From CAVUAT01 sp963739545 (lineage in GTDB: Bacteria; Actinomycetota; Thermoleophilia; Solirubrobacterales; 70-9): 64,000 bases of DNA. Positions 6,891-15,231 of this stretch are shown in pieces. The position numbers were made by a program, and so were the translations under genes. The stretch's first letter is position 1, and each line of letters opens with the position of its first letter. Under the pieces are notes generated by a model. That model saw only the letters and a program-made list of their open reading frames with translations. It did no database searches and was not told the DNA's origin. The stretch lies in NCBI GenBank assembly GCA_963739545.1, contig CAVUAT010000011.1, forward strand, positions 558,001 through 622,000, read 5' to 3'.

Positions 6891-7385
6891 TCTGCGCTAG
6901 GCGTGCAGCGTCAAGCCGGCAGGTGTGTATTCCGTGCCTACAGGGCCGCTCACGTGGTCTGAGTTTTCGGCAGTTCGGGATACGGTTCGGGATACGGATT
7001 TCGTCCTCCGACAACCATCGCGTTTGCATCGAAAGCGGCAGTCCCCTAGACCGATGTCCCCCGACGCTGCTTAGCCACTGAGCGTGCTGATCAGGCACCA
7101 GCCCAGGAACTTCACGCCTGGTGGCGACCGCTACCGAGAACCCGAGTGCAGCGCAGCTTCGAAACCGCATATCCGGTCTGGTCCCTGCAAATGAAGCCCC
7201 AGAAATTGCCGGCTTCCCAGCCGCCACCTCAGAACCACTCCCGGGCCACAGTCTTGGGGCTCTTGCAGCCGATGTTCTTGGCATGGACGTTTGTAGTAAC
7301 CGGCTCCTCCGCCCTTTTGGTCGCCGCAGTTCTTCCGCTTGCCCGCTGAGGGGGACGGCGCTGGCGAGCAACGCCAGACTCATGC

Positions 7386-7805
7386 TCAGCCCTCGGGAAG
7401 TTGAAAGACGGTCATCGGAAGCTCGAATCGGTGCTGCACGGCATCGGTCAAGCCACGCTCCTGCCACCCTGCTCGGTCCTCCGCTCGTAGGCCGATCAGG
7501 ATGTGGTCCGGGCGAAACGACCGAATCGCGTCCTCGAACGCAACAAGGGGGTCGTCGGCAGCGACCGTTCCCGACCCGGATCCGCCTACCTCTTCGATCT
7601 GACCGAGGACAACTTTCAGACGCTCGTCGGCCTGTTGGGTCGCTTTGTCGGTCGCTGAAGCCCACCATTCGAATCTCGCGGGCAACGTGGGTGCGATCAC
7701 GTAGATCTCCTCCGCCGATGCGATGAGGGCCCGGACGCTGGGAGGAAGATCAGCTGCGTCTCCGGCCGCCTCGCCGGCGGCGATCAAGAGGCGTGTACCG
7801 GCCAT
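7386..7805 (-). CDS. universal-stress-protein-like protein
   Basis: 139 residues. It shares the alpha/beta pattern of the protein at 12688-13140 (a strand RLLIAAGEAA, then SVRALIASAEEIYVIAPTLPARFEWWAS, then ADDPLVAFEDAIRSFRPDHILIGLRAEDRAGWQERGL). The glycine-rich ATP loop of classical UspA proteins is not evident, so it belongs with the non-nucleotide-binding or divergent members. Its likely role is stress survival, by family only. It is downstream of the sigma/anti-sigma pair on the same strand (111-base gap). No palindrome of the regulon type is found directly upstream. Confidence 0.65.
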   Translation of the reverse strand: MAGTRLLIAAGEAAGDAADLPPSVRALIASAEEIYVIAPTLPARFEWWASATDKATQQADERLKVVLGQIEEVGGSGSGTVAADDPLVAFEDAIRSFRPDHILIGLRAEDRAGWQERGLTDAVQHRFELPMTVFQLPEG

Positions 7806-7916
7806 GAGGTCTTACCGTACCTAGCGCGGCTCGGTCGGGGACCCAGCGCGAGGCCGATCGGCTCCGCGAGCAGCTCGCGGACGCGCTTCAGGAAGAGCGA
7901 TTCGTCCGCCCAGCGG

Positions 7917-8165
7917 CTACGCCCTCTCAGCCGGGGGCCTCGTGCTGGTGACCACGTCCTTGAGGCTCTGGTAGTCCTCCGCGCAGGCAGGGCAGCCCTC
8001 CAGGTGGGCCTGCATCCCCGGGATCCTGGCCCCTGCGTCTGCGCCTGCGACCTCGAACTCCACATAGCGATCGAGCTGCTCGAAACATTGCTCGCACGTC
8101 AGCTCGGGGCTTCCGGGCCCCAGAAGGCGGGCGAGCACGTCGCTCTCATGGTCGTGGCTGGTCAT
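7917..8165 (-). CDS. zinc-finger anti-sigma factor
   Basis: 82 residues. CEQCFEQLDRYVE near the N-terminus and QAHLEGCPACAEDYQSL (about 52-68) form the HxxxCxxC zinc motif of the anti-sigma (zf-HC2) domain, which clamps a cognate ECF sigma factor and releases it on a redox or other signal. No membrane segment follows, so this is a soluble form. The start overlaps the stop of the sigma gene by four bases (ATGA), which means translational coupling and a sigma/anti-sigma pair. Confidence 0.85.
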   Translation of the reverse strand: MTSHDHESDVLARLLGPGSPELTCEQCFEQLDRYVEFEVAGADAGARIPGMQAHLEGCPACAEDYQSLKDVVTSTRPPAERA

Positions 8166-8872
8166 GGTGTTGGTTCCTCCTCTCGGGACTCGAGTTCGAA
8201 ACCGGCATCCTCCAGCCCGGTGCGGAGCTTCTTGCGGGCGTCGTGAACCGTCTTGTAGAGGGCTCCGCGAGTTGTGTTCAGGCGCTCGGCCATGACGTCG
8301 ATCGGGACGCCGTTGACGGCGACCGCCAACAGCACCTCGCGCTGATGGGGGGAGAGCTCGGCCTTGATCGTCTTCTGAATCTGGGTCAGCAACGCGCGCT
8401 GTTCGGCGTCGGAAGCGGGGGAAAGCCCGGAATCGGCCATCACCGACCAATGCTCAGGCTCCATCGGCAATTCGCGGCCCTGCCACGCGCGCCGGCGCAG
8501 CTTGACCGCAGCCTCGAGCAGGGCGAACTTGTAGGCCCAGGTGGTGAAGCGGCTGTCGCCGCGGAAGTCGTCGAGCTTGGCGAGGATCGCCATCAAAGCG
8601 TCGCTGGCGGCTTGATGGGCAAGGTCGTCGAAGTCGTCGCCGCGGAGATGGGGCATCCCAGCCCTGCGGCGATTCACCTCGAAGCGCGATGCTCGCAGCA
8701 GTAGCTCGTGAAGCCGCGCCGTCGCCTCCTCGCGCGACGGCCCCTCGCTGCTCAAATCCCTCAACCAGGCGCGCGACTCCTCGTCGAGCCCTGGAATCGA
8801 CCGTGGTGGACTCGTCAAATTCATCGTCTCGATTGTCGCGCGTTCGACGCGGGTGTTCGTCGCACTCAGCAT
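8162..8872 (-). CDS. ECF-type RNA polymerase sigma factor
   Basis: 236 residues. Region 2 is seen as FDDLAHQAASDALMAILAKLDDFRGDSRFTTWAYKFALLEA (about 78-118; FTTWAYK is the -10 recognition helix). Region 4 is SPHQREVLLAVAVNGVPIDVMAERLNTTRGALYKTVHDARKKLR (about 174-217), a helix-turn-helix for the -35 element. It directs RNA polymerase to a dedicated promoter set when freed from the adjacent zinc anti-sigma. The target promoters are unknown; the GANNNT boxes of the nearby palindrome genes are one possibility. ATG at 8872 is used; an internal ATG at codon 17 is possible. Confidence 0.9.
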   Translation of the reverse strand: MLSATNTRVERATIETMNLTSPPRSIPGLDEESRAWLRDLSSEGPSREEATARLHELLLRASRFEVNRRRAGMPHLRGDDFDDLAHQAASDALMAILAKLDDFRGDSRFTTWAYKFALLEAAVKLRRRAWQGRELPMEPEHWSVMADSGLSPASDAEQRALLTQIQKTIKAELSPHQREVLLAVAVNGVPIDVMAERLNTTRGALYKTVHDARKKLRTGLEDAGFELESREEEPTP

Positions 8873-8955
8873 CCTTGAGTCTCCTCATCGAGGGCGTGTG
8901 TGCGTCCTGTTTGTGTCCCTGAGCGGGCGAGCCTTACCTGTCGCTGATCCCGCGG

Positions 8956-9001
8956 ATAGGGGAAAGGCCCCATCGACGCGGCAACCACCCGCAGTGATGC
9001 T
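8956..9001 (+). promoter_or_regulatory. regulon palindrome A plus -10-like hexamer
   Basis: ATAGGGGAAAGGCCCCAT at 8956-8973, then exactly 22 bases, then GATGCT at 8996-9001. The predicted transcript start is near 9009, giving the DoxX gene a leader of about 97 bases with an AAGGAGG site. The palindrome also lies 83 bases before the divergent sigma gene. Confidence 0.7.
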
Positions 9002-9105
9002 GGACCCGGTGTCGATGGCGGGCCAAGTGCCCGACGTAAGAGACGACGAGCCGCCGACGCCAAGAGTCACTGCACCACTTCCAATAACCCACCAAGGAGG
9101 TACAC

Positions 9106-9585
9106 ATGTCCTCGGCCACGCTCACCGGGCGCGCGGGCACACAGGGCGGCCCGTCCAGCGTCAATGGCGCGGGCTCAACCACGGATCGCCTCAAGGCCGA
9201 CCCTGCCTATCAGGCGTTCTGGATGCTGCGAATCGGGTTCGCCGCGCTGCCGATCCTGTTCGGCCTGGACAAGTTCTTTGACGTCCTGGTCAACTGGGAG
9301 ATCTACCTGGCACCCTGGATCAACGACAGCATCCCCGGCACCGCCGCCGAGGCGATGTACGCCGTCGGAGTGATCGAGATCCTGGCGGGCATCGCGGTGG
9401 CGCTGAAGCCGCGCTACGCGGCCTACGTGGTCGCCGCCTGGCTCGGCGGGATCATCGTTAGCCTGCTGACGGTCTCGGGCTACTACGACGTTGCGCTGCG
9501 GGACTTCGGTCTGCTGCTCGGCGCCCTGGCCCTGGCCCGGCTCGCCAGCAAGTACGACCCGCCGCTGTTCGGCGCGAAGGCATAA
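9106..9585 (+). CDS. DoxX-like membrane protein
   Basis: 159 residues with four predicted membrane helices (about 37-58, 78-97, 103-122, 126-148) and the DoxX-type opening WMLRIGFAALPILFGLDKF. The first 30 residues are Gly/Ser/Thr-rich and probably cytoplasmic. DoxX proteins are linked to terminal oxidases, thiosulphate oxidation or thiol-redox complexes; none of the usual partners is directly adjacent, but an oxidase subunit lies 0.7 kb downstream. AAGGAGG six bases before the ATG confirms the start. It is placed under palindrome A. Confidence 0.8.
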   Translation: MSSATLTGRAGTQGGPSSVNGAGSTTDRLKADPAYQAFWMLRIGFAALPILFGLDKFFDVLVNWEIYLAPWINDSIPGTAAEAMYAVGVIEILAGIAVALKPRYAAYVVAAWLGGIIVSLLTVSGYYDVALRDFGLLLGALALARLASKYDPPLFGAKA

Positions 9586-9658
9586 CCGCTCTCCTCCCCG
9601 GCGCAGGCCGCGGCCTGCGCCGGGCGTGGCTTGCGCGGGGGATCGTGGTCCCGCTCAA

Positions 9659-9704
9659 ATGAGGAGAAAGCCCCATCGACAGGCGAGATGTGCGGGGCGA
9701 TCAT
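9659..9704 (+). promoter_or_regulatory. regulon palindrome B plus -10-like hexamer
   Basis: ATGAGGAGAAAGCCCCAT at 9659-9676, 22 bases, then GATCAT at 9699-9704. An ATG follows six bases later (9711), and the SemiSWEET-like gene starts at 9898. Confidence 0.75.
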
Positions 9705-9710
9705 TGGGCT

Positions 9711-9863
9711 ATGCCAATGGCAGCCCGAGCAGGAATCATCTACCAAACCCCACGCCCGCCCCAGAGGCGGCCGTCGGAGCCGGTTGCGCGATCGATCGTC
9801 GCCCGTGATGGCGAGCGCGCGAACGCTGAGAATCGCCGGCGCCCGGCATCCGCCCGCAGCTAG
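9711..9863 (+). CDS. possible 50-residue leaderless peptide
   Basis: An open frame MPMAARAGIIYQTPRPPQRR... of 50 codons that starts at the position where the other palindrome promoters place their start codons (six bases after the hexamer). It is Arg/Pro/Ala-rich with no recognisable domain, and its codon pattern is not clearly distinct from random GC-rich DNA. It may instead be the 5' leader of the SemiSWEET-like gene. Confidence 0.3.
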   Translation: MPMAARAGIIYQTPRPPQRRPSEPVARSIVARDGERANAENRRRPASARS

Positions 9864-9897
9864 GGCTCAACCGGGCCTTCGCTGCGGAAAGGCGGCA

Positions 9898-10254
9898 ATG
9901 AGCGAGCTGATCGGACTCACAGGGGCGTCGCTGGCGGGATACGCCTACCTCCCTCAGATTTCCCATCTCGTCCGCGAGCAATGCTCGGCGGGCATCAGCA
10001 GGAGCGCGTTCACGATCTGGCTTCTGGCCTCGGTTCTGATGACGGTCCACGCGATCCTGCTGCCCGCGGTGGTGTTCATCGCGCTCGGAGTAATCCAGAT
10101 CGGGGCAATCACGACCATCCTCGTCTACAGCGCCCGCTACCGCGGCCTTGTATGTCCCACCCACCTAAGGAGCCCGGCCCACGACTCGGTTCAGCCGGCG
10201 CTGCATACGCCACCCGTGGGTGGAGTGCCAGGGGATGGGGAAAACCCCCCATAG
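9898..10254 (+). CDS. SemiSWEET/PQ-loop-like membrane protein
   Basis: 118 residues with three membrane helices: LIGLTGASLAGYAYLPQISHLV (about 4-25, containing the PQ motif that gives the family its name), AFTIWLLASVLMTVHAILLP (about 36-56) and VFIALGVIQIGAITTILVYSARY (about 59-81). SemiSWEETs are half-transporters that dimerise to move sugars; related PQ-loop proteins have other cargo. The start ATG follows GGAAAGG by a few bases. The last 35 residues, after SARYRGL, are unlike the family and overlap palindrome C, so the true protein may tolerate an appended tail. Confidence 0.75.
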   Translation: MSELIGLTGASLAGYAYLPQISHLVREQCSAGISRSAFTIWLLASVLMTVHAILLPAVVFIALGVIQIGAITTILVYSARYRGLVCPTHLRSPAHDSVQPALHTPPVGGVPGDGENPP

Positions 10255-10280
10255 CCGTCAGGACTTTCGCGGGCGACCAT
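10235..10280 (+). promoter_or_regulatory. regulon palindrome C plus -10-like hexamer
   Basis: ATGGGGAAAACCCCCCAT at 10235-10252, 22 bases, then GACCAT at 10275-10280, then seven bases to the oxidase ATG at 10288. The palindrome overlaps the end of the preceding reading frame. Confidence 0.8.
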
Positions 10281-10287
10281 TCCGTCC

Positions 10288-12310
10288 ATGCCGGATCCAG
10301 CTCGAACCGATTTGCCGGCCCTCGCGACCGCCTCTCCCCCCCAACAGACGACCCGCGTCCCTCCCTCCCCGGGGCGCGGGTCGTCGCTCTCCGCGTTTCG
10401 AGGCGCGGGCTGGCCCCGGGCGTTGCTCGGGGCGCTCCTCGGCGGGGGCCTCGGCTTCGGCCTCGTCGTCGGGCTGCGAGCGATCGCCGGCCTGGAGATC
10501 TTCCAGACCGAGCAGACCGGCTACCCGCACCTGATCGTCCCCGCGATCACCGCCCCGCTCGGCTTCCTGCTCGGGATCGGCTGCTTCGATTACTGGCTGC
10601 GCTGGGCGCCGGGAGCCCCGACCGTCCCCGACGACCACACCGATCACGGCGCCGACTCGTGGCGGGATTACCTGCGCTTCAACACCGATCACAAGGTGAT
10701 CGGGATCCAGTACATCGTCACCACCTTCTTCTTCTTCTTCATCGGCGGCCTGCTGGCGATGGTGATCCGCGCCGAGCTCGCCCAGCCCGGCACGCAGATC
10801 GTCGATCCGCAGCGTCTACAACGGGCTCTTCTCGACCCACGCGGCGATCATGATCTTCCTGTTCGTGATCCCGGTCTTCGCCGGGCATCGCCAACTACGT
10901 GCTGCCGCTGATGCTCGGGCGCCCCGGACATGGCGTTCCCGCGCCTCAACGCGCTCTGCTTCTGGCTCCTGCCGTTCGCCGGCATCCTCTTCATCGCGAG
11001 CTTCCTCGTCCCCGGCGGCGCCTTCGACGCCGGCTGGACCGGCTACGCGCCGCTATCGACCGGGGCGCCGCTCGGGCAGTCGTTCTTCAACATCGGCGTC
11101 CAGTTCGCGGGCTTCTCATCGATCCTCGCGGCGATCAACTTCCTGGTCACGATCATCACCATGCGGGCGCCGGGGATGAACTTCTGGCGGATGCCGCTGC
11201 TGGTCTGGGCGAACCTGGCGACGTCGATCCTGATCGTCGGCGCGACGCCGTTCATCGCCGGCGTGCAGCTGATGGTCCTGTTCGACCGCGCGCTCGGCAC
11301 GAACTTCTTCCAGGCGGCCGCCGGCGGCGACGTCATCAGCTACCAGCACATCTTCTGGTTCTACTCGCACCCCGCCGTCTACATCATGATGCTGCCGGGG
11401 TTCGGGATCGTCTCCGAGGTGATCTCGACCAACTCCCGCAAGCCGATCTTCGGCTACCGGCTGATGGCGATCTCGCTGCTCGGCATCGTCGTCCTCTCCT
11501 TCAGCGTCTGGGCCCACCACATGTTCGTCTCCGGCATGTTCAGCTGGCTGCGCGTGCCGATGATGCTGACCTCGGTGCTGATCGCGATTCCGACCGGGAT
11601 CAAGATCTTCAGCCTGGCTCGGCGACGCTGTTCAACGGCGTGATCCACACCAAGAGCACCGGGATGCTGTTCGCGCTCGGCTTCGTCTGCAGCTTCATCC
11701 TCGGCGGGATCTCCGGCGTGATGACGGCGATGGTGCCGCTCGACATCCACGTCACCGACACCTACTTCATCGTCGCCCACATCCACTTCGTGCTGTTCGC
11801 CGGATCGGTGTTCACGATCTTCGCCGGCATCTACCACTGGTTCCCGAAGATGACCGGGCCGGATGTACGACGAGCGGCTCGGGCAGCATGCATTCTGGCT
11901 GACGCTGGTCGGCACCTGGGGCACGTTCGTGCCGATGCACTGGATCGGGATGGAGGGGATGCCGCGCCGGGTCGCCGACTACGCGGCCGAGTTCGGCAAC
12001 TGGAACCTGTTCATCTCGGTGTTCGGCGTTCATGCTCGGCGCCGCCCAGCTGATCTTCCTCTACAACATGGTCGTCTCGCTGGAGGTGGGGGCCGAAGGC
12101 GCCGGCCGAACCCCTGGCGGTGCGAAGACGATCGAATGGCTCGTCTCCTCGCCGCCGCCGCGGTTCAACTTCGACGCGATCCCCCGCGTCGTCGGCGGCC
12201 CGTACGAGTTCGGCGTCCCCGGCGCCCGCCACGCGCTGCTGGCCGGCGACGAGGGCTACAAGCCTGCGCCGAGGGCTCGACCGGTCGGCGCCGGCAAAGA
12301 GCCGACCTGA
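10288..12310 (+). pseudogene. haem-copper oxidase subunit I, A2-type, frameshifted
   Basis: Membrane oxidase subunit I broken by five or six single-base shifts (about 10822, 10885, 10920, 11625, 11862, 12029), with every conserved block still readable when frames are joined. FSTHAAIMIFLFVIPVFAG holds the low-spin haem His. WFYSHPAVYIMMLPGFGIVSE carries the CuB His and the YS signature that replaces the proton-channel Glu in A2-type oxidases. WAHHMF has the two CuB histidines, and AHIHFVLFAGSVF the haem ligands. An extra N-terminal region of about 130 residues with two membrane helices precedes the core. No subunit II or III is adjacent. Either assembly indels or recent decay explain the shifts; the intact motifs favour error or very recent decay. 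Confidence 0.8.
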
Positions 12311-12332
12311 GCGCTCGCGTGCCGTTCAACGA

Positions 12333-12378
12333 ATGGGGCAAACGCCCCATCGACCCCGCCTGTTCCCGCGGCGACCAT
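12333..12378 (+). promoter_or_regulatory. regulon palindrome D plus -10-like hexamer
   Basis: ATGGGGCAAACGCCCCAT at 12333-12350, with perfect seven-base arms, then 22 bases, then GACCAT at 12373-12378. The gene start is 41 bases further on, so this transcript has a short leader with an AAAGGGAG ribosome-binding site. Confidence 0.8.
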
Positions 12379-12419
12379 GGTCATGACGAACAAATCCACG
12401 AAGCGAAAGGGAGCCCAAG

Positions 12420-12578
12420 ATGGATGGCAACAGAGAGCATGAGAAGCGAGCACCGCAGCCCGGCATGACCCCCAAGTACCCCGAGACGCCAGCGGAGTTC
12501 GACGAGTCGGTCAAGAAGGGTGCGAAGGAGTCGGCTCGTCGAGGAGCCGGGCAGCGGCGAGGGCTCGGGCGCAGCTAG
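12420..12578 (+). CDS. 52-residue charged protein under palindrome D
   Basis: A small hydrophilic protein: MDGNREHEKRAPQPGMTPKY at the start, then PETPAEFDESVKKGAKESA, then a basic tail RRGAGQRRGLGRS. No membrane segment or cysteine; probably disordered with a short central helix, and the tail could bind nucleic acid. AAAGGGAG at about eight bases before the ATG is a good ribosome-binding site, and the upstream promoter matches the regulon pattern. The function is not recognised. The stretch 12579-12687 after it has no gene. Confidence 0.6.
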   Translation: MDGNREHEKRAPQPGMTPKYPETPAEFDESVKKGAKESARRGAGQRRGLGRS

Positions 12579-12602
12579 GGCTGACCCGAGTCACTTGATG
12601 AG

Positions 12603-12648
12603 GAACCCTTCGGTGCACCCGGGTCGGACGCGAACCCTTCGGTGCACC
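12603..12648. repeat. two 17-bp repeats between convergent genes
   Basis: GAACCCTTCGGTGCACC occurs at 12603-12619 and 12632-12648; each contains the self-complementary GGTGCACC. It lies between the end of the 52-residue gene and the end of the minus-strand stress-protein gene, where a terminator would be expected. Confidence 0.5.
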
Positions 12649-12687
12649 GAGGGGAACGGGGCAAACGAGAAGGAGGCCGCGCAGCGG

Positions 12688-13140
12688 TCAGACTCGGACC
12701 GATGCGGCGCCGTCGGCGTCGACGAGCAGCTCCGTGAGCGGTTGAGAGTGGTGGGCGCGGATCCGCTCGGCGAGGTGTCGCTCGCGCCAATGGCGGTCGT
12801 AGTCGGTGTGGACGGCGATGACGATCTCGTCGGCTGGAAACTCAGCGAGCGCGTCGCCGATCGCTGTCACGACGGAAGCATCGTCGCCCACGGTTCCCTC
12901 GGCCTCGATCTCTCGGTCGTATAGCTGCTGAAGCGTGGAGGCCAGTCGCTCCTCTGCGTCTGCGATGGCGTCAGGATCGTCCTCGTTCGTGACCCACTCC
13001 ACACGGGTGATCAGGAGTGGGGCTAGCACGTAGACCTCGCTGGCTTCGCGTTCGGCGACCGCCCGGACCGAGGGGCGGACCACTCTGGTGTCGCTGATCG
13101 TCGGGTCGACGACGAGGAGGATGCGCTTCTGCTTGCTCAT
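12688..13140 (-). CDS. universal-stress-protein-like protein
   Basis: 150 residues: KRILLVVDPTISDTRVVRPS as the first strand and loop, ASEVYVLAPLLITRVEWVTNEDD as the second strand, a helix DAEERLASTLQQLYDREIEAEG, and a final ADEIVIAVHTDYDRHWRERHLAERIR. It is homologous to the protein at 7386-7805. ATP-binding glycines are not evident. The ATG at 13140 is chosen over upstream candidates because it lies exactly 35 bases from palindrome E, mirroring the divergent gene at 13229. Likely cytoplasmic stress function by family. Confidence 0.75.
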   Translation of the reverse strand: MSKQKRILLVVDPTISDTRVVRPSVRAVAEREASEVYVLAPLLITRVEWVTNEDDPDAIADAEERLASTLQQLYDREIEAEGTVGDDASVVTAIGDALAEFPADEIVIAVHTDYDRHWRERHLAERIRAHHSQPLTELLVDADGAASVRV

Positions 13141-13175
13141 GACGCCCATCTTCGACGATTGATGCCCGAGTTGGA

Positions 13176-13193
13176 ATGGGCGTTTACCCCCAT
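13176..13193. promoter_or_regulatory. regulon palindrome E (bidirectional)
   Basis: ATGGGCGTTTACCCCCAT sits exactly 35 bases from the start codons of both divergent stress-protein genes. On the plus side the hexamer is GAGCAT (13216-13221), on the minus side GAAGAT (13154-13149); each is 22 bases from the palindrome and seven bases from its ATG. Confidence 0.85.
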
Positions 13194-13228
13194 GGAGCCG
13201 CAGCACCGTCGCTGGGAGCATTGGCGCC

Positions 13229-14206
13229 ATGACGACCTATCCGAGCGACGATCGCCGCCGAGACACGCGATCCCCCTCCGTTCACGAACCGGTACTGGTC
13301 GGCGTGGAGGGCTCGAAGCGCTCGGCGGACGCTCTCGCGCTGGCCGATCTGCTGAGTCCCCTACTCGGACGCTCGGTCCTGATCGCGTTCGTGCATCCGT
13401 ACGGGAACGTGTCGGGCCTACTCGGGGAAGGCGAATACCAGCGACTCGTACGGAAGGTGGCCGAAGAGACGTTCCGCGACGTGCGGGAACACCTCCCCTC
13501 GGTCAGCGAGCGGGAGATGGACCTCGTGTCCGATGGCTCCGCCGCGGCGGGTCTCCACGGCCTGGCGGAGCGAAAGCGTGCGTCGCTGCTCGTGGTCGGC
13601 TCTTCACACCGATCAAGGTTGGGGAGGGTACTTCCCGGCGGCACCGGCGAGCGACTGCTGACGGGCGCCCCGGCGCCGGTGGCAGTCGCGCCGGCCGGCT
13701 ATGCAAGCGGGAGGCCTCACATCCGGACGGTGGGCTGCGCCTTCGATGGTTCCCCGGAGTCCCGCCACGCCCTCGAGTGGGCGGCCGCCATCGCGCGAGC
13801 GGCCTCGGCCAGCCTTCGGGTGATCGGCGTCCATGAGCGACTGCCCTCCGCGAGCGTCTCGATCGAGGGAGGGCTTCCGATCCGCTCCCTCAACGACCTA
13901 CTTCACGCCGAGCAGAGCAAAGAGCTGGAGGAGGCAGCGGCGGGGTACGGCACGGAACTGGATGTCAGCGCGGAGCTGCTCGAAGGAAACCCAGCCAACG
14001 CCCTGAAGACGCAATCGCGGGATCTGGATCTGCTGGTGCTCGGCTCGCGCGGCTACGGCCCGCTGCGCGCGGTCCTGGCCGGGAGCGTTTCGCTGGCGCT
14101 GATGCGCTCGGCGGAGGCACCCATCGTCATCACCCCTAGAGGGACCGAGATCATCAAGTGGTGGACCGAGCCGCGATCCACCGCTGTCGGGAAGGTCGGC
14201 TCATGA
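13229..14206 (+). CDS. tandem-domain universal stress protein
   Basis: 325 residues forming two UspA domains. Domain 1 (about 20-150) has PVLVGVEGSKRSADALALAD and the ATP-loop-like VVGSSHRSRLGRVLPGGTGE, close to the GxxGxxxxxxxGS pattern. Domain 2 (about 165-300) has VGCAFDGSPESRHALEWAAA and VLGSRGYGPLRAVLAGSVS, a good match to the ATP-binding loop. Tandem Usp proteins of this layout are typical members of the mycobacterial DosR hypoxia regulon (known), which fits its placement under palindrome E (seen). It appears leaderless. The downstream DUF488 gene overlaps its stop by four bases. Confidence 0.9.
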   Translation: MTTYPSDDRRRDTRSPSVHEPVLVGVEGSKRSADALALADLLSPLLGRSVLIAFVHPYGNVSGLLGEGEYQRLVRKVAEETFRDVREHLPSVSEREMDLVSDGSAAAGLHGLAERKRASLLVVGSSHRSRLGRVLPGGTGERLLTGAPAPVAVAPAGYASGRPHIRTVGCAFDGSPESRHALEWAAAIARAASASLRVIGVHERLPSASVSIEGGLPIRSLNDLLHAEQSKELEEAAAGYGTELDVSAELLEGNPANALKTQSRDLDLLVLGSRGYGPLRAVLAGSVSLALMRSAEAPIVITPRGTEIIKWWTEPRSTAVGKVGS

Positions 14207-14559
14207 CGACCCTCCAGGTCCGAGCCAAGCGCATCTACGAGGAGCCGCAACGTGGTGATGGCTACCGGATCCTGATCGATCACATGTGGCCACGCGGCGT
14301 CTCGCGCGAGCGCGCCCACCTCGATGAATGGGCACGCGAGCTGGCGCCAAGCAACGAGCTCCGGAAGTGGTTCGACCATGTCCCCGCGCGCTTCACGCAG
14401 TTTCGAACCCGCTACCGCCACGAGCTGGCCGCTCATCCCGAACGTCTCGACGAGCTTCGCCGTCGCGCAGCGAGGCGTCAGCTGACGGTCCTGTATGCAG
14501 CCCGCGACCAAGTGCACAACAACGCCGTGGTGCTCGTCGAGCTGCTGAACGATGCCTGA
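14203..14559 (+). CDS. DUF488-family protein (YeaO-like)
   Basis: 118 residues with the family hallmarks RAKRIYEEPQRGDGYRILID, then HMWPRGVSRERAHLDEWARELAPSNELRKWF and the ending TVLYAARDQVHNNAVVLVELL. DUF488 proteins are small cytoplasmic proteins of unknown biochemical role, often found with stress genes. The ATG overlaps the stop of the tandem Usp gene (ATGA), so both come from one mRNA controlled by palindrome E. It converges with the response-regulator gene 12 bases downstream. Confidence 0.9.
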   Translation: MTTLQVRAKRIYEEPQRGDGYRILIDHMWPRGVSRERAHLDEWARELAPSNELRKWFDHVPARFTQFRTRYRHELAAHPERLDELRRRAARRQLTVLYAARDQVHNNAVVLVELLNDA

Positions 14560-14571
14560 GCCCCTCTGTGA

Positions 14572-15231
14572 CTAGGGCTGGACCAGCCCCCGCTTGATCG
14601 CGTATCGCGTCAGATCGACGCGGTTTCGCATCCCGAGCTTCTCGAGGATGTTGTCGCGGTGGCGGTCGACGGTGTTCTTAGCGATCACGAGCGTCTCGCC
14701 GACCTCCTCGCTGGTCAGACCCTCAGCGATCAGCTTGATCACCTCCAGCTCGCGCGGGGTCAGCGGGTCACCTGTGATCTCCTCCCCCCGCTGGGCACGC
14801 TCGAGGTAATCCTTGACGAGCGCTGAGGCGGCCGCCGGGTAGATGAACGGCTCGCCTCGCAGCGCCCCGCGGCAGGCTTCGATCAGATCGCGGTTGGCCT
14901 CGGATTTGAGAACGTAGCCCGAGGCGCCGGCCTTCAGCGCCTCGAAGAAATACTGCTCGTTGTCGTGAACCGACAGCATGAGAGTGTGCAGCTCGGGTCG
15001 GCGGCTGTGAAGCTCAGCGGCAACCTGGAGTCCGGTCAGCCGCGGCATCGAGACGTCGAGCACCGCCAGGTCGAGCTCCTCGCTGATCGCGATCTTCAAC
15101 GCCTCCTCCCCGTCACTTGCCTCGACCACCACCTCCAAATCGGGCTGAGATTCGAGAACGAGCTTCAACCCGCTCCGGACGAGCTCGTGGTCGTCGGCGA
15201 GGAGTATCCGTGCGCGCAATGGAATCGTCAT
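14572..15231 (-). CDS. NarL/DosR-type response regulator
   Basis: 219 residues. The receiver domain (about 7-125) has the acidic pocket ADD at 12-14, the phospho-acceptor Asp59 in LAVLDVSMPRL and Lys109 in SGYVLKS. The LuxR-type helix-turn-helix (about 155-215) is LTPRELEVIKLIAEGLTSEE followed by a recognition helix with NTVDRHRDNILEKLG. Its start overlaps the stop of the kinase gene by one base (TGATG), so the two form a pair. Proteins of this class, such as DosR and NarL, bind short palindromes as dimers. It is the leading candidate to bind the seven 18-bp palindromes around it (inference). Confidence 0.92.
   Translation of the reverse strand: MTIPLRARILLADDHELVRSGLKLVLESQPDLEVVVEASDGEEALKIAISEELDLAVLDVSMPRLTGLQVAAELHSRRPELHTLMLSVHDNEQYFFEALKAGASGYVLKSEANRDLIEACRGALRGEPFIYPAAASALVKDYLERAQRGEEITGDPLTPRELEVIKLIAEGLTSEEVGETLVIAKNTVDRHRDNILEKLGMRNRVDLTRYAIKRGLVQP

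Noticed and set aside
6883..7668. A 261-codon minus-strand frame across the att-like site
   Set aside because: Composition is Arg/Ser-rich shadow type, it crosses the tRNA-like repeat and the Usp gene, and no domain is visible.
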